Origin: Deinandra increscens subsp. villosa
Lineage: Eukaryota; Streptophyta; Magnoliopsida; Asterales; Asteraceae
DNA length: 64,000 nt
Assembly (NCBI GenBank): GCA_039602395.1
Contig: JBCNJP010000019.1
Span: 4,078,337 to 4,142,336, forward strand
Reading direction: 5' to 3'
Part shown: positions 1 through 11,650 of the stretch, one piece after another
How the letters are laid out: every line of letters starts with the position of its first letter
Position numbering within the stretch: position 1 is the stretch's first letter
Made by a program: the position numbers and the translations under genes
The notes under the pieces: generated by a model
The model's input: only the letters and a program-made list of their open reading frames with translations
Told to the model about the DNA's origin: nothing
Databases searched by the model: none

Positions 1-540
1 TGTCATTACGCTAATACCGTACCGTAGTTAACACGTGTCAGTTGAAATTACTATAGTGGATAGTTGTTGTCGAGTGGAATGACTTTTTATCTTTTAAGAT
101 CAATAAAATAAATAAAATAAAATGATAATTCATTTTTGTTTTAAAAATTAATGATAATTTATTGATAAATGACTAAGGCAGCCCGATGAGGTCATTGATG
201 GGTGACCAACAATAACGCGGCTAATGCCGACTGCCGAGTAAAGCGTGTGGGTGGCCAGGTGGGTCTTAAAAAGAGTCGACATGGATTTTTAAAAAGTATA
301 TATTTGAGAGTTGAGACTATTAAATCAAGTCTTATTAAAATAGGCTGTTGAAACTAGCAGGGCCGGCCCAATATATCGGCTTTGGGTTGGCTGATACTTG
401 GGCTTTGCTTAAATGGTTGTTGGGCTCTAAACATGGTTATCGCCGCTCCTTCGGTTCTGTTATCAAACGAAAAAATCGCCAGTTGCGTTTGCGTAAATGG
501 TTTTCTAGGGCAAAAGTTTTTAAAACCCCTGTCTCGAAAT
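1..540. other. AT-rich intergenic DNA, no gene seen
   Basis: No ORF, RNA gene or repeat boundary could be supported here. The part from about 345 to 540 has coding-like composition, but no frame is recognisable; it may belong to the retroelement relic that follows. Confidence 0.5.
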
Positions 541-640
541 CAAAGTCTGAAACAGACATTATACGTTTAGGATGCGCACTTATTAATATACTAAATTATA
601 TTAAAAAGTTTATACTTTTTCAAAGTCTGAAACAGACATT
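541..640 (+). repeat. 20-bp direct repeat, 80 bp apart
   Basis: The 20-mer CAAAGTCTGAAACAGACATT occurs at 541-560 and 621-640. Between the copies lies AT-rich sequence with a small hairpin (AAAAAGT/ACTTTTT). The second copy runs straight into the retroelement reading frame. This fits a short insertion or a local duplication at the 5' edge of the relic. Confidence 0.7.
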
Positions 641-1497
641 AGCGGTTTCACTAACAAGGACACCGCCCCACCCAAAGCCCAACATGTTTTGGCGAATGCC
701 CTTTTTAGTAAATCCGTGCAAGAGATGGAAGCTGTTTTCGGAATGACAGCCAGACAAAAGGCGGTTTGGGAATGCCTTCGCCAACCACATGCCCAAGATT
801 TCCTCCTTGCCCTCCCTATTGATGGGCTGGGGCAGCACATGTCCCCAGTCGAGTACCGGGCAATACTTAAATATCGGCTCAATGGCTCATGATCCCCCTG
901 TACCCAAGTGATGAGAAATGTCCTGTGTGTAGCAAGACATGTTTGGATGCTTATGGGGAACACGCGGTCCATTGCAAAGAGCTCCCCGGTTTCAAATACC
1001 GACACGATCTGGTCCGGGATGTTTTATTTGACATTTTCAAGAGAGCTGGGATCTCTGCGAAGAAAGAAGCACCCGTTAATTTTCTGTCGGACCCATCGGA
1101 CGGGCGGTCCTCTCTTCATCCGGCGGACGTTCTCGTTTTTGAATGGAAGAACGGGAAACATGCCTGTGTCGATCTTACAGGGGTTTCCCCTCTCGTGGGG
1201 CTCAGTGGCTCTTGTTTTCGGGCGGGCCAAGCTGCAACAAAGGCCGCAGCAGGGAAGGTGCACAAACACGAGAAATTGTGCCTTGAAAATCAACACGTGT
1301 TTGTTCCTTTTGCGTTCGATACATTCGGCTACCTTGCTTCGGAAGCTGTGGACACACTGAGTCGCGTCCAAAAAGTCATGCATGGAAATGTGACGTCTCC
1401 CAGGGGGATGAATGTGGTTTTCACTCGACTTGGCTTTGCTATTCAGAAGGGGCTGGCGGCGCAGCTTGTTGCCCGCCTCCCTTGTACTTTGGGTTGA
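638..1497 (+). pseudogene. Non-LTR retroelement 3' end: RT C-terminus plus R2-like endonuclease (RLE) domain, frameshifted
   Basis: Two frames join into one protein end. The first (638-888) reads through ISGFTNKDTAPPKAQ and ALPIDGLGQHMSPVEY to KYRL. The second (889-1497) starts MIPLYPSDEKCPVC. The break is explained by an 8-bp tandem duplication (GGCTCAAT then GGCTCAT) at about 881-896; without it KYRL would join MIPL directly. The second part has a CxxC...HxxxxHC zinc-binding pattern (CPVC, GEHAVHC), then RHDLVRD, KEAP, HPADVLVFEW and CVDLTG, in the order expected of the restriction-like endonuclease of R2-type non-LTR elements. A nicking role for that domain is family knowledge. Upstream reverse transcriptase is missing, so this is a dead 5'-truncated copy. 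The assignment rests on motif order only. Confidence 0.6.
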
Positions 1498-1544
1498 GTT
1501 GTAACCAGATATCATTAATAATAATATTTTCTTTCAACAAAAAA

Positions 1545-1611
<67 letters not shown>
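1545..1611. repeat. (TA)n microsatellite
   Basis: About 67 bp of nearly pure TA dinucleotide directly downstream of the retroelement relic. It is expected to be length-variable. Confidence 0.95.
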
Positions 1612-1613
<2 letters not shown>

Positions 1614-2203
1614 CATATAGAGCTATGATGCCACAAAAACGACTGAACAGTTAGCTATTCTATCAATTGAAACACATTTGTTAGAAAAAAGTGATTCTGA
1701 ATATTTATAAAACAATTTGCATTGTATAAAGCTAGACAAATAACTTCGTCTAATCGGTCTAAATATATTTATCAACCTATAAGTATAAAAAAAATTAATT
1801 CTGCCAATTAAAAACTTTTTAGTTATTTGCAATTTTGAGATCAATAAAAAAATTCGATTTTTTGATGTTTTCTATGGTTTTGGAAGTGGAAATTGTTTGA
1901 GTTACATGTGTGAATCAAAATTACTGGTTTTGATGTTCTATGACATTGATTTTTAACTGGGCTTAACTGCTTAAGTAATCTGTCCTTATATGTTATTAAT
2001 TTCTTGCAATTGAAGATCAAATAATTCAATTTCATGTCTTTTTTCTTCAGCTTGATGAAGTAATTTTTCTAATGGGTTTTGCAGATTATATGCATTCATT
2101 ATAGATTTAAAATCTGAAATTATGGGCAGGATGGACTTTCAAGATTTTGACTTTTAGTTTTTTTTTACTTGTTTTTTCACTTGAATTTGGACTACAGAAT
2201 TAA
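1612..2203. other. AT-rich intergenic DNA, no gene seen
   Basis: No recognisable coding sequence. It may contain decayed intron or promoter sequence of the pseudogene that follows. Confidence 0.4.
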
Positions 2204-2860
2204 GTATGTGTGGGGAATTCTGAAGTCTGGCTTCCAACAAACTACTTGACACGCATGCTTGAATTTTATGTAGAAACAGATGCAACAATTTTTATTGCGC
2301 ATGCAATAAACATTGTGACTGCAGAGAGAAGGAAGAAGGAAACTGGTCTAGGTTCTACGAGTACAAAAGATGGCAATTTTGAGGAATGGCATTCTGAGGT
2401 ATATGGCTTGTGCATTTTCCTTCACGAGGCTAGAAGAAACATGATGGAATAAACTGTTTCATTATGTCTGGAATTCTGTATACAGAATATATTTGATCCA
2501 GAAATAAAAAAGATGAATTTTTAAGTTTTGAGCTTGTGAAAAGAGACCATCGATCATATTGGCAAGCACATAGAGGGTTTTACTCCTGAGGTAAAACTTT
2601 GTAAACATAATATCCTCTCTATGTGATTTTTGTTAAGTTTTAATTTTTGAGATTTAAAATTTTCAGGTTGCTTGGGTCACAAGATTATGTGACTCTGATT
2701 TTGGAGGTTCGTATTGCCATTCGTCCAACTCGAATATTCATAAAGACTAAATCGATTGATTTTTCCAAGTGGATCAGGCGACACCATGATTCGAAGTCAA
2801 AACTTAATCAGTGGTGCCATGTTTTTCCATGGGATTTTAGTAATCCTACTCCATTTATCA
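2204..2860 (+). pseudogene. Prolyl-tRNA synthetase (cytosolic ProRS type) fragment, frameshifted, intron retained
   Basis: Three pieces match the class II prolyl-tRNA synthetase catalytic core in order. The piece ending about 2400 reads RRKKETGLGSTSTKDGNFEE then WHSEV, like the start of the core (KKETGLG...DNFGEWYSEV). At about 2550-2592, DHIGKHIEGFTPE resembles the conserved HIEGFAPEVAWVT. From 2667, VAWVTR continues, then IAIRPT, FSKWIRR, KLNQWCHV and FSNPTPFIR, matching the IAIRPTSE/KWIRGHRD/LKLNQW/FSNPTPFIRSREF block. An intron of about 74 bp (GTAAAA...TTTTCAG) still separates FTPE from VAWVT, so the copy derives from genomic DNA, not a processed mRNA. One extra T near 2700 shifts the frame between VAWVTR and LEVRIAIRPT. 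The rest of the enzyme is absent. Confidence 0.75.
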
Positions 2861-5840
2861 GGTGTTGTTTTAAATCACATGTTTCTATTAGTAAATTTAA
2901 TTAGTAATCCTGCTCCATTGTATTTTAGATGTTAATGTAGCTGCCAATTTTCTCCTAACAACCTATGATTTCATATCAAGTATTAATTTGAAAACCAATC
3001 ACTTGGTTGGAAGGTGCAATTTAGGCTATCTTACATTACATGATGCACATGTACTATGTTTGGGATAAAGAGTTATTGATTTTGTCAATATATGGTAATT
3101 CTTATTTAATTTAGCTTCTACCATATTCATTTTTGCCAGATTGGATGTTTACATCCGTAATTATTTGTTTTCTTGATATTTTTTACACCTCCTGACTATC
3201 ATTAGATTTAAGTTTAAATCTCCTTGCATTAACTAAGTTATGTTAATGATTGATCTGTTAACGACCCTAGTTACCACCAATGGTGAATATCGATCATCAA
3301 TTCCTATTAACCATCGATTGTCAATGAGCCATGAAGATCTAAAGCAATTCATGATTAATCATTATGCCTTTTCAATATAATAATCTAAATTATCTTAATT
3401 GTGAATTTCCCCTAGATATAAGAATAATTTTGAACGAGCGTTTATTTCATCCTTTGGTAAATATATTCATTTCAGCTAAAGTAATATAATCTGATGGAAC
3501 TAATATTGTAACAGCGATATACCGAAAAACTCTCATCGGAAATCGGAAGTAACAACATGATTTAATTTGAAAATACATCTCATTTCCGAAACTTCTCCTC
3601 TCGGGCTAAAAATAGCATATTTTTTATTGAATCTGAAAACTTGCGAGTAAAATAGTTAACAACTTGGTCGCTGTTTGGCATGCTATTATACTTAACATTG
3701 ACACCGTAAGGGTCAATGACGGTTTTTTTACAGTTTTTCCCACGTTCTTCTAATCTCGGCCGTTCAATGTCGCCAACTTTTAATCTCAGCCGTATTCAGA
3801 CCACGGTTTCAAAACTATAATACAGTTATTTTGGCCTTATGACGTAAGAAATTGCATCATCAAAAACGGCTGTTTGACTTTCATTTAGTTCTTTTAAATG
3901 ATGTAATCGTGCAGCAGTTTTGATTGCAACTCCGAGTTTAACGTGAGTACAAAAAACTACCAGCAGTTATTGCCGAAGATTCGGAAGAGTTAACCAACTG
4001 AAAAACTTCTAAATACAAATAGGAGCATCATCGGCACATTTGTTCAGTTCTATTTGCTAACTCATCTCCGACTTTACTTACCTGAGGCTTTACTGTGAAT
4101 CGGTCTTCAACTGATGGAATGTAGATGCTACTTTACAGGTATGTCTCCATTTGTCATGTAGATTACGGTTTCGTAAACGAAATTGACCTGCATAGAAAAC
4201 ATTGTCATTTTGAAGAAGTGATGATATTGTTTGTTTTTCTCGATGTGTAGGTATGTGAAAGAAGAAAGGGAGTGACAATAGAGAGATATCGAACAGACTT
4301 TCAAAGGAATTGATGAGAGATAATCGGAAAGAGAATGAAATATGAAAAGCAATAGATGAAGAAAAACAGAGACGAAAGGAAAGGGATCGAGATAAATGGG
4401 GATCTCAGGTCTTGAGGAGAAAAAATATATAGAGATAGTCATAAAGACAGGTATTTTAAAATCTTTTCAATTTATTTTATTTAAATGTATTTCAATTTTC
4501 AAGATGCTTTTAATTTATTACATCTCAATTTTCTAGGTTAGGTAGTGTGACTTTATTTGTAAGATTAAATCTCGAGAAAAGAAATAGACAGGAAAAAAAA
4601 GCTGTGAAAAGCAAAGATACAGTGCTTCTTCTCGAGACACAAAAAAAAGCAATTAAAAAGGGTCTACAAGTTATCCATTTATCCATTCGAAATCACAGTT
4701 CTTTTTTCGTTACGTTTAATACTAATATTTTTCGTTTATATTTCAAGATGTTAAATCTTTAAATATTTATACAAAAGTCGTTGCCGTGTTTTCTATTTTT
4801 TATAAACTATATTTTAATTTGATCTATTTAAATGGTTTATTAATCTTTTAAACAACCGTTAATGTAATACAGTAATTTGGAACGGCAGTTCTTATATCGA
4901 GGTGGGAAAGAGCTTTAAATTAATTACATTTAACAGGTTAGATTACTATACTTTCACCTATTTTGTACAATAGTTGTTAAATATTTAATTGTGTCCCTTG
5001 ATTTTAAAAGTGGCTTGTAAAATGATTGTGTTATATTATTTTATATTATATGTTATATTATATTATATGGTTCTCTTTTGTACTTTTTTTAAGATTCGGT
5101 TTTCATATAAATCATATCAAACTTACTAGAACAAACATATAAATCAAAAGTGGCTTGTATTTTTTTTAAGATTGGGTTTTCAAAATTATATATTTTGTAT
5201 TTTTGTTGATAAACATGTTGGAGTCTGGTAAAAAGGAAGATGAAACTATCAAAATAAGTCTCAAAGTCTTAACATAGTTTTTCATATTTTAGTCAAACCT
5301 CTTTTAGTTTGTAGTCTCAAAATTTAATTACTTTTATAACATATATCAACCTATTTTTCATCACAAAACAATGGGATTGTAAGATCTTTTCAATTCTTTT
5401 ATTATATTCTATTGAGTTTGTAGTCAATTAGAGCTGGTTTTAGTTTAATTTAAGAAAAAATTTAAAGAAAAAATGGGAACATAAATGAGTGTTTTCTAGC
5501 AAAATTGAGTGTGTTGGTTTTACTTTTTAGCTGTCTACTAACTCTTAGACACTAACAATATTTTAAGTGCGTTTGTTTTTAACATTGTTGTTTTAATAAT
5601 AGGGTATAATGATGTTAGCATCGTTTGGGTTTTCAAAACAAACCAAACCAAACTATACATTACTCCGAATTAGAAAATCAACCCTTTTTTTATAAAATTA
5701 AAGCAGATCTCACCTTTAAGATGCTGAGGGCGTTTTCAAAGGTTTCCACAGTGCCAATAAAGAACTCCTTAAAGAGTGAGAGTTCCATAAATCTTTAAGT
5801 ACTTTCGAAGTAGTCCTGTAAAAGATTTTAAGCATTTAGT
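2861..5840. other. AT-rich intergenic DNA, no gene supported
   Basis: Mostly AT-rich with short open frames and no recognisable protein. A stretch near 4250-4440 encodes, on the plus strand, a charged Lys/Glu/Arg/Asp-rich peptide (for example KQRRKERDRDKW) interrupted by stops. It could be a decayed fragment of an RNA-binding or splicing-type protein but is too short to call. Confidence 0.4.
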
Positions 5841-5956
5841 AACATTTGATTTATTTAGAAACACAAATCTAATATTTGCAAGAACAATGTATAAAGAAGA
5901 AACATTTGATTTATTTAGAAACACAAATCTAATATTTGCAAGAACAATGTATAAAG
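5841..5956 (+). repeat. 60-bp exact tandem duplication
   Basis: The sequence from AACATTTGATTTATTT to GAACAATGTATAAAG occurs twice with a period of exactly 60 bp (about 5841-5896 and 5901-5956). The copies are identical over the core, so the duplication is recent or an assembly slip. Confidence 0.9.
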
Positions 5957-6004
5957 TACAGCTACACTTACACTCATATTTCCACCAGAAGTGATATCCA
6001 ATAC

Positions 6005-6174
6005 TACACTTCCCTATCTAAAAAAGAAAGTAATAAAAATTAATGACATCAAATTTGAATGCATAATCTTATATATGATATGAAGTTACTGCACTTCCCT
6101 ATCTAAAAAAGAAAATAATAAAATTTAATGACATCAAATTTGCATGCATAATCTCATATACGATATGAAGTTCC
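6005..6174 (+). repeat. 85-bp tandem duplication, diverged
   Basis: Two units beginning CACTTCCCTATCTAAAAAAG at 6007 and 6092 have a period of 85 bp and a few mismatches. This is older than the neighbouring 60-bp duplication. Confidence 0.85.
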
Positions 6175-7122
6175 AGACTTCCAGTATTACCCCCACACAA
6201 TGATCACCTACAGTCAAGGAAGTTGCAGTATTATCAAAAATAGATTTGTATGACATTACTTAATCTGACTTTTACTTTTCATACAAGGGTCAATAAATTA
6301 AGTATATAAGTATAATAGTAAGACCAAATTTGACCAAACACAAAGACATAAAGTGATTATACTCGAGCAAAAAGACGATTCTCAATCTCTCCCCACCAAT
6401 GCATCTCTTCTGTTCCAGAAAAAGTGGTATAACAACTAGACATATCAATGAATGAAATAAATCCTAAAAAATCTTGAGTACCCGTGTGTTTGTTGTTCTT
6501 TGCACAAACATTAGATGAGCATTCCGTAGCTCCAATTATTTACATAATTAAAAAAACGACTAAAAGGCATTTATATATATATATATATACTTCCAAAGCA
6601 TAGATTTTTAAACATAACAAGGTATTTTCTCTTAACAACATCTATACTAACTACTTGTAAATTTATATCTAAAATTTCAACAATTAAGTTTTTACATAAT
6701 ATTAGTTGGGAGAAATGTGGATGAAGTGTATTAAATATTTAGAAAACTAATTAGCTTCATAAGGATCGATTTTAATTTGGAGTAAAAAATGACTAGGTGG
6801 GTCATAATTGTACCGCCTAGATGTATATGATCAAATTAGTAGTTGGTCAATACCACAACAAGGAAACAAGAGATGGAAACTGAAAGAATAAAGTAAAGCA
6901 ACATAAGGGGCCTTTGCCTCGTCAATATAGTGCATGTGGTATGATATACGATCACACAAACTTTATAACTACGTTAGTAGCATTGGTGGATAAACTAGAA
7001 ATACTTAACAAACCTAAGTAGATTCTGAACTCGAATGCCAATATGTGAAACTTGGCAAACTTGTAGTTGTACCCAAAATTTTCTACTAAAATATCTACAT
7101 TAGAAATAGTAAGTGTGATCAC
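6175..7122. other. Intergenic or decayed intron, no gene seen
   Basis: AT-rich sequence with a short TA run near 6571-6588. No further exon of the adjacent ABC transporter relic was recognised. Confidence 0.35.
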
Positions 7123-7284
7123 CTGCTCGGCTATGATTCCAGCATTGGCATGTCATTCACGACTTTTTGAAGTGAGGCCTGTTAGAGTATATGCATATAA
7201 GCCACTTACAAAGGCAATTCCTGGAATAATTGCAACACTCAGAAGAGCTAAATTCCATAGATCTTTTGCAGCAACTACACCCAT
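7123..7284 (-). pseudogene. ABCB-type (ABCB19/ABCB1-like) auxin transporter exon relic with nonsense codon
   Basis: On the minus strand the sequence reads WNLALLSVAIIPGIAF, then GLYAYTLTGLTSKSRE, a stop, and HANAGIIAEQ. This matches the first transmembrane domain of plant full-size ABCB transporters of the ABCB19/ABCB1 group, where the segment reads about LLSVAVIPGIAFAGG...LTSKSRESYANAGIIAEQ. TGA at 7153-7155 replaces a serine codon (TCA to TGA). A GT donor follows EQ directly (CAG|GTGATC), so an exon boundary is preserved. The sequence upstream of WNLALL is diverged (VVAAKDL) and no other ABCB exon was recognised nearby. Intact family members export auxin at the plasma membrane; this copy cannot. 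Confidence 0.75.
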
Positions 7285-7829
7285 TCTCTTTCTTAACTAA
7301 CTTGCTGCACCGTCTCTTTGTCATAAGGCGGGTCCTTAGAAAAATACAAAATAGTCGAACCATCTATATGGTGTTTTTTTTTACAACCCCAAAAAATGGA
7401 TACCCTTTAATCGTATTGATATGGAAGTGCAGTATCTATATATGGTGTGGTTTTTACAATAGTATGTATATATTATGTAAACTTTTTTTTTTCAATTACC
7501 GACTATAGACATGGACACTAATTTATGAATAAGGCAAGTGCATGAATTTGTAAGCGCATTAATTTGCTATCACAAATCATATAGAACCAATTTGAACTTC
7601 AATATTTATAAACAGCTTAGCAGAAAACATTTAGCATTAAACCGAACAACGAAATTAAAAAAAAAAGTTGATATTCAAACCACTGATAACAATAGTAGGT
7701 AGTCATTTCACTTAATGTCCATAAACATATTTAATTATATAGAAACTATTTTTAAAGATATACAAATAAAAAAAGTTATAAATAAAGTTAAATTAATATA
7801 TTCCAGTTAAACTAATAAAGTTCAGACAA

Positions 7830-8111
7830 GGCCTTTTCTATTTAGACACCCACTAAAAGACAAAGTCTGCTAATTGGACACCCCAATTACCCTATACGCA
7901 GCATATTGGGCTCTGGAAAGTACGTATACGCAGCGTACAGGCCTATACGCTGCGTATAGGCCGACCAGATCGTACAGCCCCAGCCCCAGCCCCCCCCCCC
8001 CCCTGAATTTTATGTCGGCGGCGTCCAAAAAAGGAAAATACGCTGCGTAATCAGCTTGGACAGCATATTCGATGTCCAAAAATGGAGGGGGTGTCCAAAT
8101 AGCAGGACCCT
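7830..8111. mobile_element. Small terminal-inverted-repeat element with TACGCTGCGTA palindromes
   Basis: The left end AAGGCCTTTTCTATTTAGAC and the reverse complement of the right end (AGGGTCCTGCTATTTGGAC) are similar, so about 280 bp is bounded by imperfect terminal repeats. The inside carries several copies of TACGCAGCGTA/TACGCTGCGTA in both orientations (about 7893-7961 and 8040-8048) and a C homopolymer near 7990-8003. Superfamily is not assignable and no clear target duplication was seen. Confidence 0.45.
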
Positions 8112-9127
8112 AAAACAAAAGTAATTTTCTGAATTCTGACCAAGAGCATACATCCAGTTTTCTACTCATCTGAAAGCCAACTAAGCTAACTCATTCACTA
8201 ATCTAAAGAAATAAACAAGTCAAAATGTGTTATGGTTGATGACTAACCTTGACTTCATTTTCAGGTACCAGAATTATTTGTTCCAACAGCCAAGCCCATA
8301 AAAACAACTTACTGAAGAAACCTAGATTCTGAAGTGGGGATAGAGACAAAAGAGAATACTTCGTCAGCATCTAAAGCTAAAAGACTACATGAAAGTCTTC
8401 GAACAGAAAGAAAAAAAAACCACAGTGGATAGCCACATGAAACAGTTACGGATCTAGTCAGAGAATAGCTAGAAAACAAAGTATGTAAAGAAATAACATT
8501 CAAATAAAAAAAACGTCATGAATCACCTAAAAGAGACGATTGCAGAACTGTAACAGCTTGATTAAAAAGTAGGAAATGACCTCACTGAAATGCAGGAGGT
8601 AATCTTGCATTCTACTATCACACCAGAGATTTATTGAATGGAAAATTGTTTGTTGGTGCTCAATCAGGTTTACATAACATTGTTGGAAACTATACACATT
8701 CGGTTTTCTGCCTATTGTTCCTCGGTTCCTTCTTTGTAGTTGTTATACAAAACCTCTTGCACATATCGAGTAGTTGAATTTCTTGCGTCGTCATTGAACT
8801 TTGAAGAAAAGAACTAAAAATTGAAATCACAAACACATTTACACCGTAAGCAATTATATTCTAGATATATAAGGTGGGTGTATATAGTTTGCACTCAAAT
8901 AGTTAGTTTCATAAAATCAAAGCCCACAGTCAGTACCTGTTGAAAAAGCACCCATCCATATAAGACATCATGCATCTTCTGAGTTATGCTTACCCCAAGT
9001 CAACTTGACAAGCTTTAAATAATCAGCATTTTCCTATTCTAAGATCAAATGATGGTACCAAGAATCAGTTGTAGCAAAAAAAAAAATCAGCTACACTTCC
9101 ACTCATAGATGAAAGTGATGAAGCCAC
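8112..9127. other. Intergenic, no gene supported
   Basis: Short open stretches only. One minus-strand stretch near 8240-8295 reads LFLWAWLLEQIILVPENEVK before a possible GT donor, but no family is recognised. Confidence 0.35.
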
Positions 9128-9306
9128 CTGCCTAATAGCTAGTAGGAATTCAGCACGTTCAGCAGGAGTCATAATAACGTTCCATTCCTACCAGTGTCAA
9201 ATAACAAGTAAGAGATTAACATACCTCTGGATTTCTAATCTTGTCAAGTAAAATGCCAAGTTCTTTTAAGAAATTAACAAACTGACGTTTAAGAATCATG
9301 AATACG
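9128..9306 (-). pseudogene. Two exon-like pieces of an unidentified protein
   Basis: The minus strand at 9306-9226 reads ILKRQFVNFLKELGILLDKI then RNPE and stops at a good donor (GAG|GTATGT). At 9188-9128, after a TGGTAG acceptor, it reads EWNVIMTPAERAEFLLAIRQ before another donor (CAG|GTGGCT). Both have coding character, but the space between them (37 bp) is too short for a normal plant intron, so this is probably a decayed gene. A leader-like stretch with an AGGGTTT motif lies upstream near 9720-9830. I do not recognise the family. Confidence 0.35.
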
Positions 9307-10804
9307 AGTTGTTATGTAAGAGAACAATGATCCAGAGACGTAAAAGCAGCTTCATGGTCCAAATATAAAGACCAAAAACCCTAGACTAATGGAACCGTAG
9401 ATCGTTCAAACCAAACACGAATGAAACCCTAAAATTGATTCTTCAAAGAATATGTATGAATGTTTAGCCTATTCACGATCAAGAGACGTAAAATCGATTT
9501 CGTCATTCCAAAAAACGAACTACAAAAGCCCGAGTCGTGAAATCCCAGATCATTGTAACATGAAATGCCCAAAACTCTAAACAACCTTCAAGCACAAACA
9601 ACATAAAACGACTGAATGTCTACGCCATCTACAGGAATCCCGGTCAAATGATCTTAAAAAAAATTAAAACAATTGAATCTATGAAATTATAAACCATAAG
9701 ATGATGGATAAAGAAACCTAGCTTCCATCGACAGTGAAGAACACGAGCAGATCAGCGCCGAGCAAACCCTAGAAACCGTAGCATCGAGAGAGAGAGTTCA
9801 TGAGATTGGGGATAATGGTGAAGGAAATGGGTAGTGTTTTGTTTGGGAGAGACTTTCGAGTTTCGAAGTTTCTGGAAATCAAATGGGTATAATCCCACTT
9901 TCAGATCCGAATATATTTCGTGCCATTTTCATTTTATGCCCCCTTGCCCCTTAACATATAACAAGTTTCCATATTTCATTTATGTCTCTAACATATAACA
10001 AGTTTATTACATGTTTAGAAACATTCCCTTTTTATTTGCTTAACAAATATATTGAACAATAGATCACAAAAATAATAGAAACATGGAACATTTTGTGTTC
10101 TACAAGGTTTAAGAGATCATTTTTAACACTTACATTCCTAAGTACATAATTTTTTAGTCGTTCATCATTCATTAGGTATGACGTCGTTACATTGACAATT
10201 AGATATTTGTTTGGCTTTTTCAATTATGCATAAATATAATATGATTGTTTTCATTTTGTACTGCTACATGATAATTTGTGTGTGTTAGTGATTTGAGGTT
10301 TAAATGGTTGTTTCCAACAGAAAGGCGGTCTATTGGTGTATCCCGTTATAATCATCAAGTTGTTAATTAATATGGTAATGTGTTATTTTTAACTCCAACC
10401 AAAACACCACTAATTTCTAGCCAAAAAAAAATAGTTGGAAGAATTTGATCTAAAAGTTATGCTAGAATTTCAAAACTAGCTAATAAGCAGAAATGGCAAG
10501 GTACAATATCAACTTATAACATTTTCTACCCCTATTTAAACAACCATCTAATTTGACGGAGGGTAAATGGGAGAATCATGAACCGACATGATAAAAGGTT
10601 TCACAGTTTAGTCCGTTCGGTTTGTGGGTTTTAGTGGATCTGACCTGTCTTTGCTCACCCTGCTCACTCCTAGGCCCTAGCTGGAAGATTATGCACCAAG
10701 AATGTCTCATCACATGTTCTTCCTGATATCGTTTTAAATTCGGGCCAAATAAACATACAGAAACCAAAACTCAACTTTGTAAGATAACTTCATATCACAC
10801 CACA
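9307..10804. other. Intergenic, possible 5' leader relic, otherwise nothing seen
   Basis: The minus strand near 9830-9720 has CTCTCTCTCGATG and a TTTCTAGGGTTTGC motif typical of plant 5' leaders. It may belong to the unidentified exon pieces at 9128-9306. No complete ORF. Confidence 0.35.
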
Positions 10805-11304
10805 NNNNNNNNNNNNNNNNNNNNNNNNNNNNNNNNNNNNNNNNNNNNNNNNNNNNNNNNNNNNNNNNNNNNNNNNNNNNNNNNNNNNNNNNNNNNNNNN
10901 NNNNNNNNNNNNNNNNNNNNNNNNNNNNNNNNNNNNNNNNNNNNNNNNNNNNNNNNNNNNNNNNNNNNNNNNNNNNNNNNNNNNNNNNNNNNNNNNNNNN
11001 NNNNNNNNNNNNNNNNNNNNNNNNNNNNNNNNNNNNNNNNNNNNNNNNNNNNNNNNNNNNNNNNNNNNNNNNNNNNNNNNNNNNNNNNNNNNNNNNNNNN
11101 NNNNNNNNNNNNNNNNNNNNNNNNNNNNNNNNNNNNNNNNNNNNNNNNNNNNNNNNNNNNNNNNNNNNNNNNNNNNNNNNNNNNNNNNNNNNNNNNNNNN
11201 NNNNNNNNNNNNNNNNNNNNNNNNNNNNNNNNNNNNNNNNNNNNNNNNNNNNNNNNNNNNNNNNNNNNNNNNNNNNNNNNNNNNNNNNNNNNNNNNNNNN
11301 NNNN
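10805..11304. other. Assembly gap, 500 N
   Basis: Exactly 500 N, the usual placeholder for a gap of unknown size. ORFs spanning it are artefacts. Confidence 0.99.
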
Positions 11305-11314
11305 GGGATGCTAC

Positions 11315-11650
11315 GGTTGCGTTTGGTTGTGGAAAACGTTTTCCAGTTTTCCATTTTCAGTTTTCTAGAAAATGAAATGGGTTTTCCATTTCTAGAAAAC
11401 ACTTGGAAAATTTTGAAAACGCGATCTAACCAAAAGATGTGTTTTCCATTTTCTGGAAAATAGAAAACGGAAATTGGAAAACAATGCAAAACTATTTTCC
11501 AAATTTAGTTAAAAGAATGGAAAACTGTATTTTCTGTTTTCTAGGAAATTTTTTTCAGAAAACTATCACTAGAACGCGTTTTCTGTTTTCCATGTTTTCT
11601 TAGAAAACAGAAATGGAAAACACCCCATGTTTTCCACAACCAAACGCGCC
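11315..11650. mobile_element. MITE rich in GTTTTCC/GGAAAAC, long fold-back
   Basis: The left end GGTTGCGTTTGGTTGTGG matches the reverse complement of the right end (GGCGCGTTTGGTTGTGG). CTAC stands on both sides (11311-11314, 11651-11654). The 336-bp interior is filled with GGAAAAC/GTTTTCC and TCTAGAAAA motifs in both orientations, so the transcript would fold extensively. It has no coding capacity. The superfamily is uncertain; the GCGTTTGGTT end is a common plant MITE terminus. Confidence 0.75.

Noticed and set aside
5715..5800. Minus-strand exon-like stretch (FKEFFIGTVETFENALSILK) with a GTGAGA donor
   Set aside because: Too short and no recognised family; chance open frame not excluded.
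10734..11489. 251-residue ORF across the N gap
   Set aside because: It is open only because N bases are read as unknown residues.
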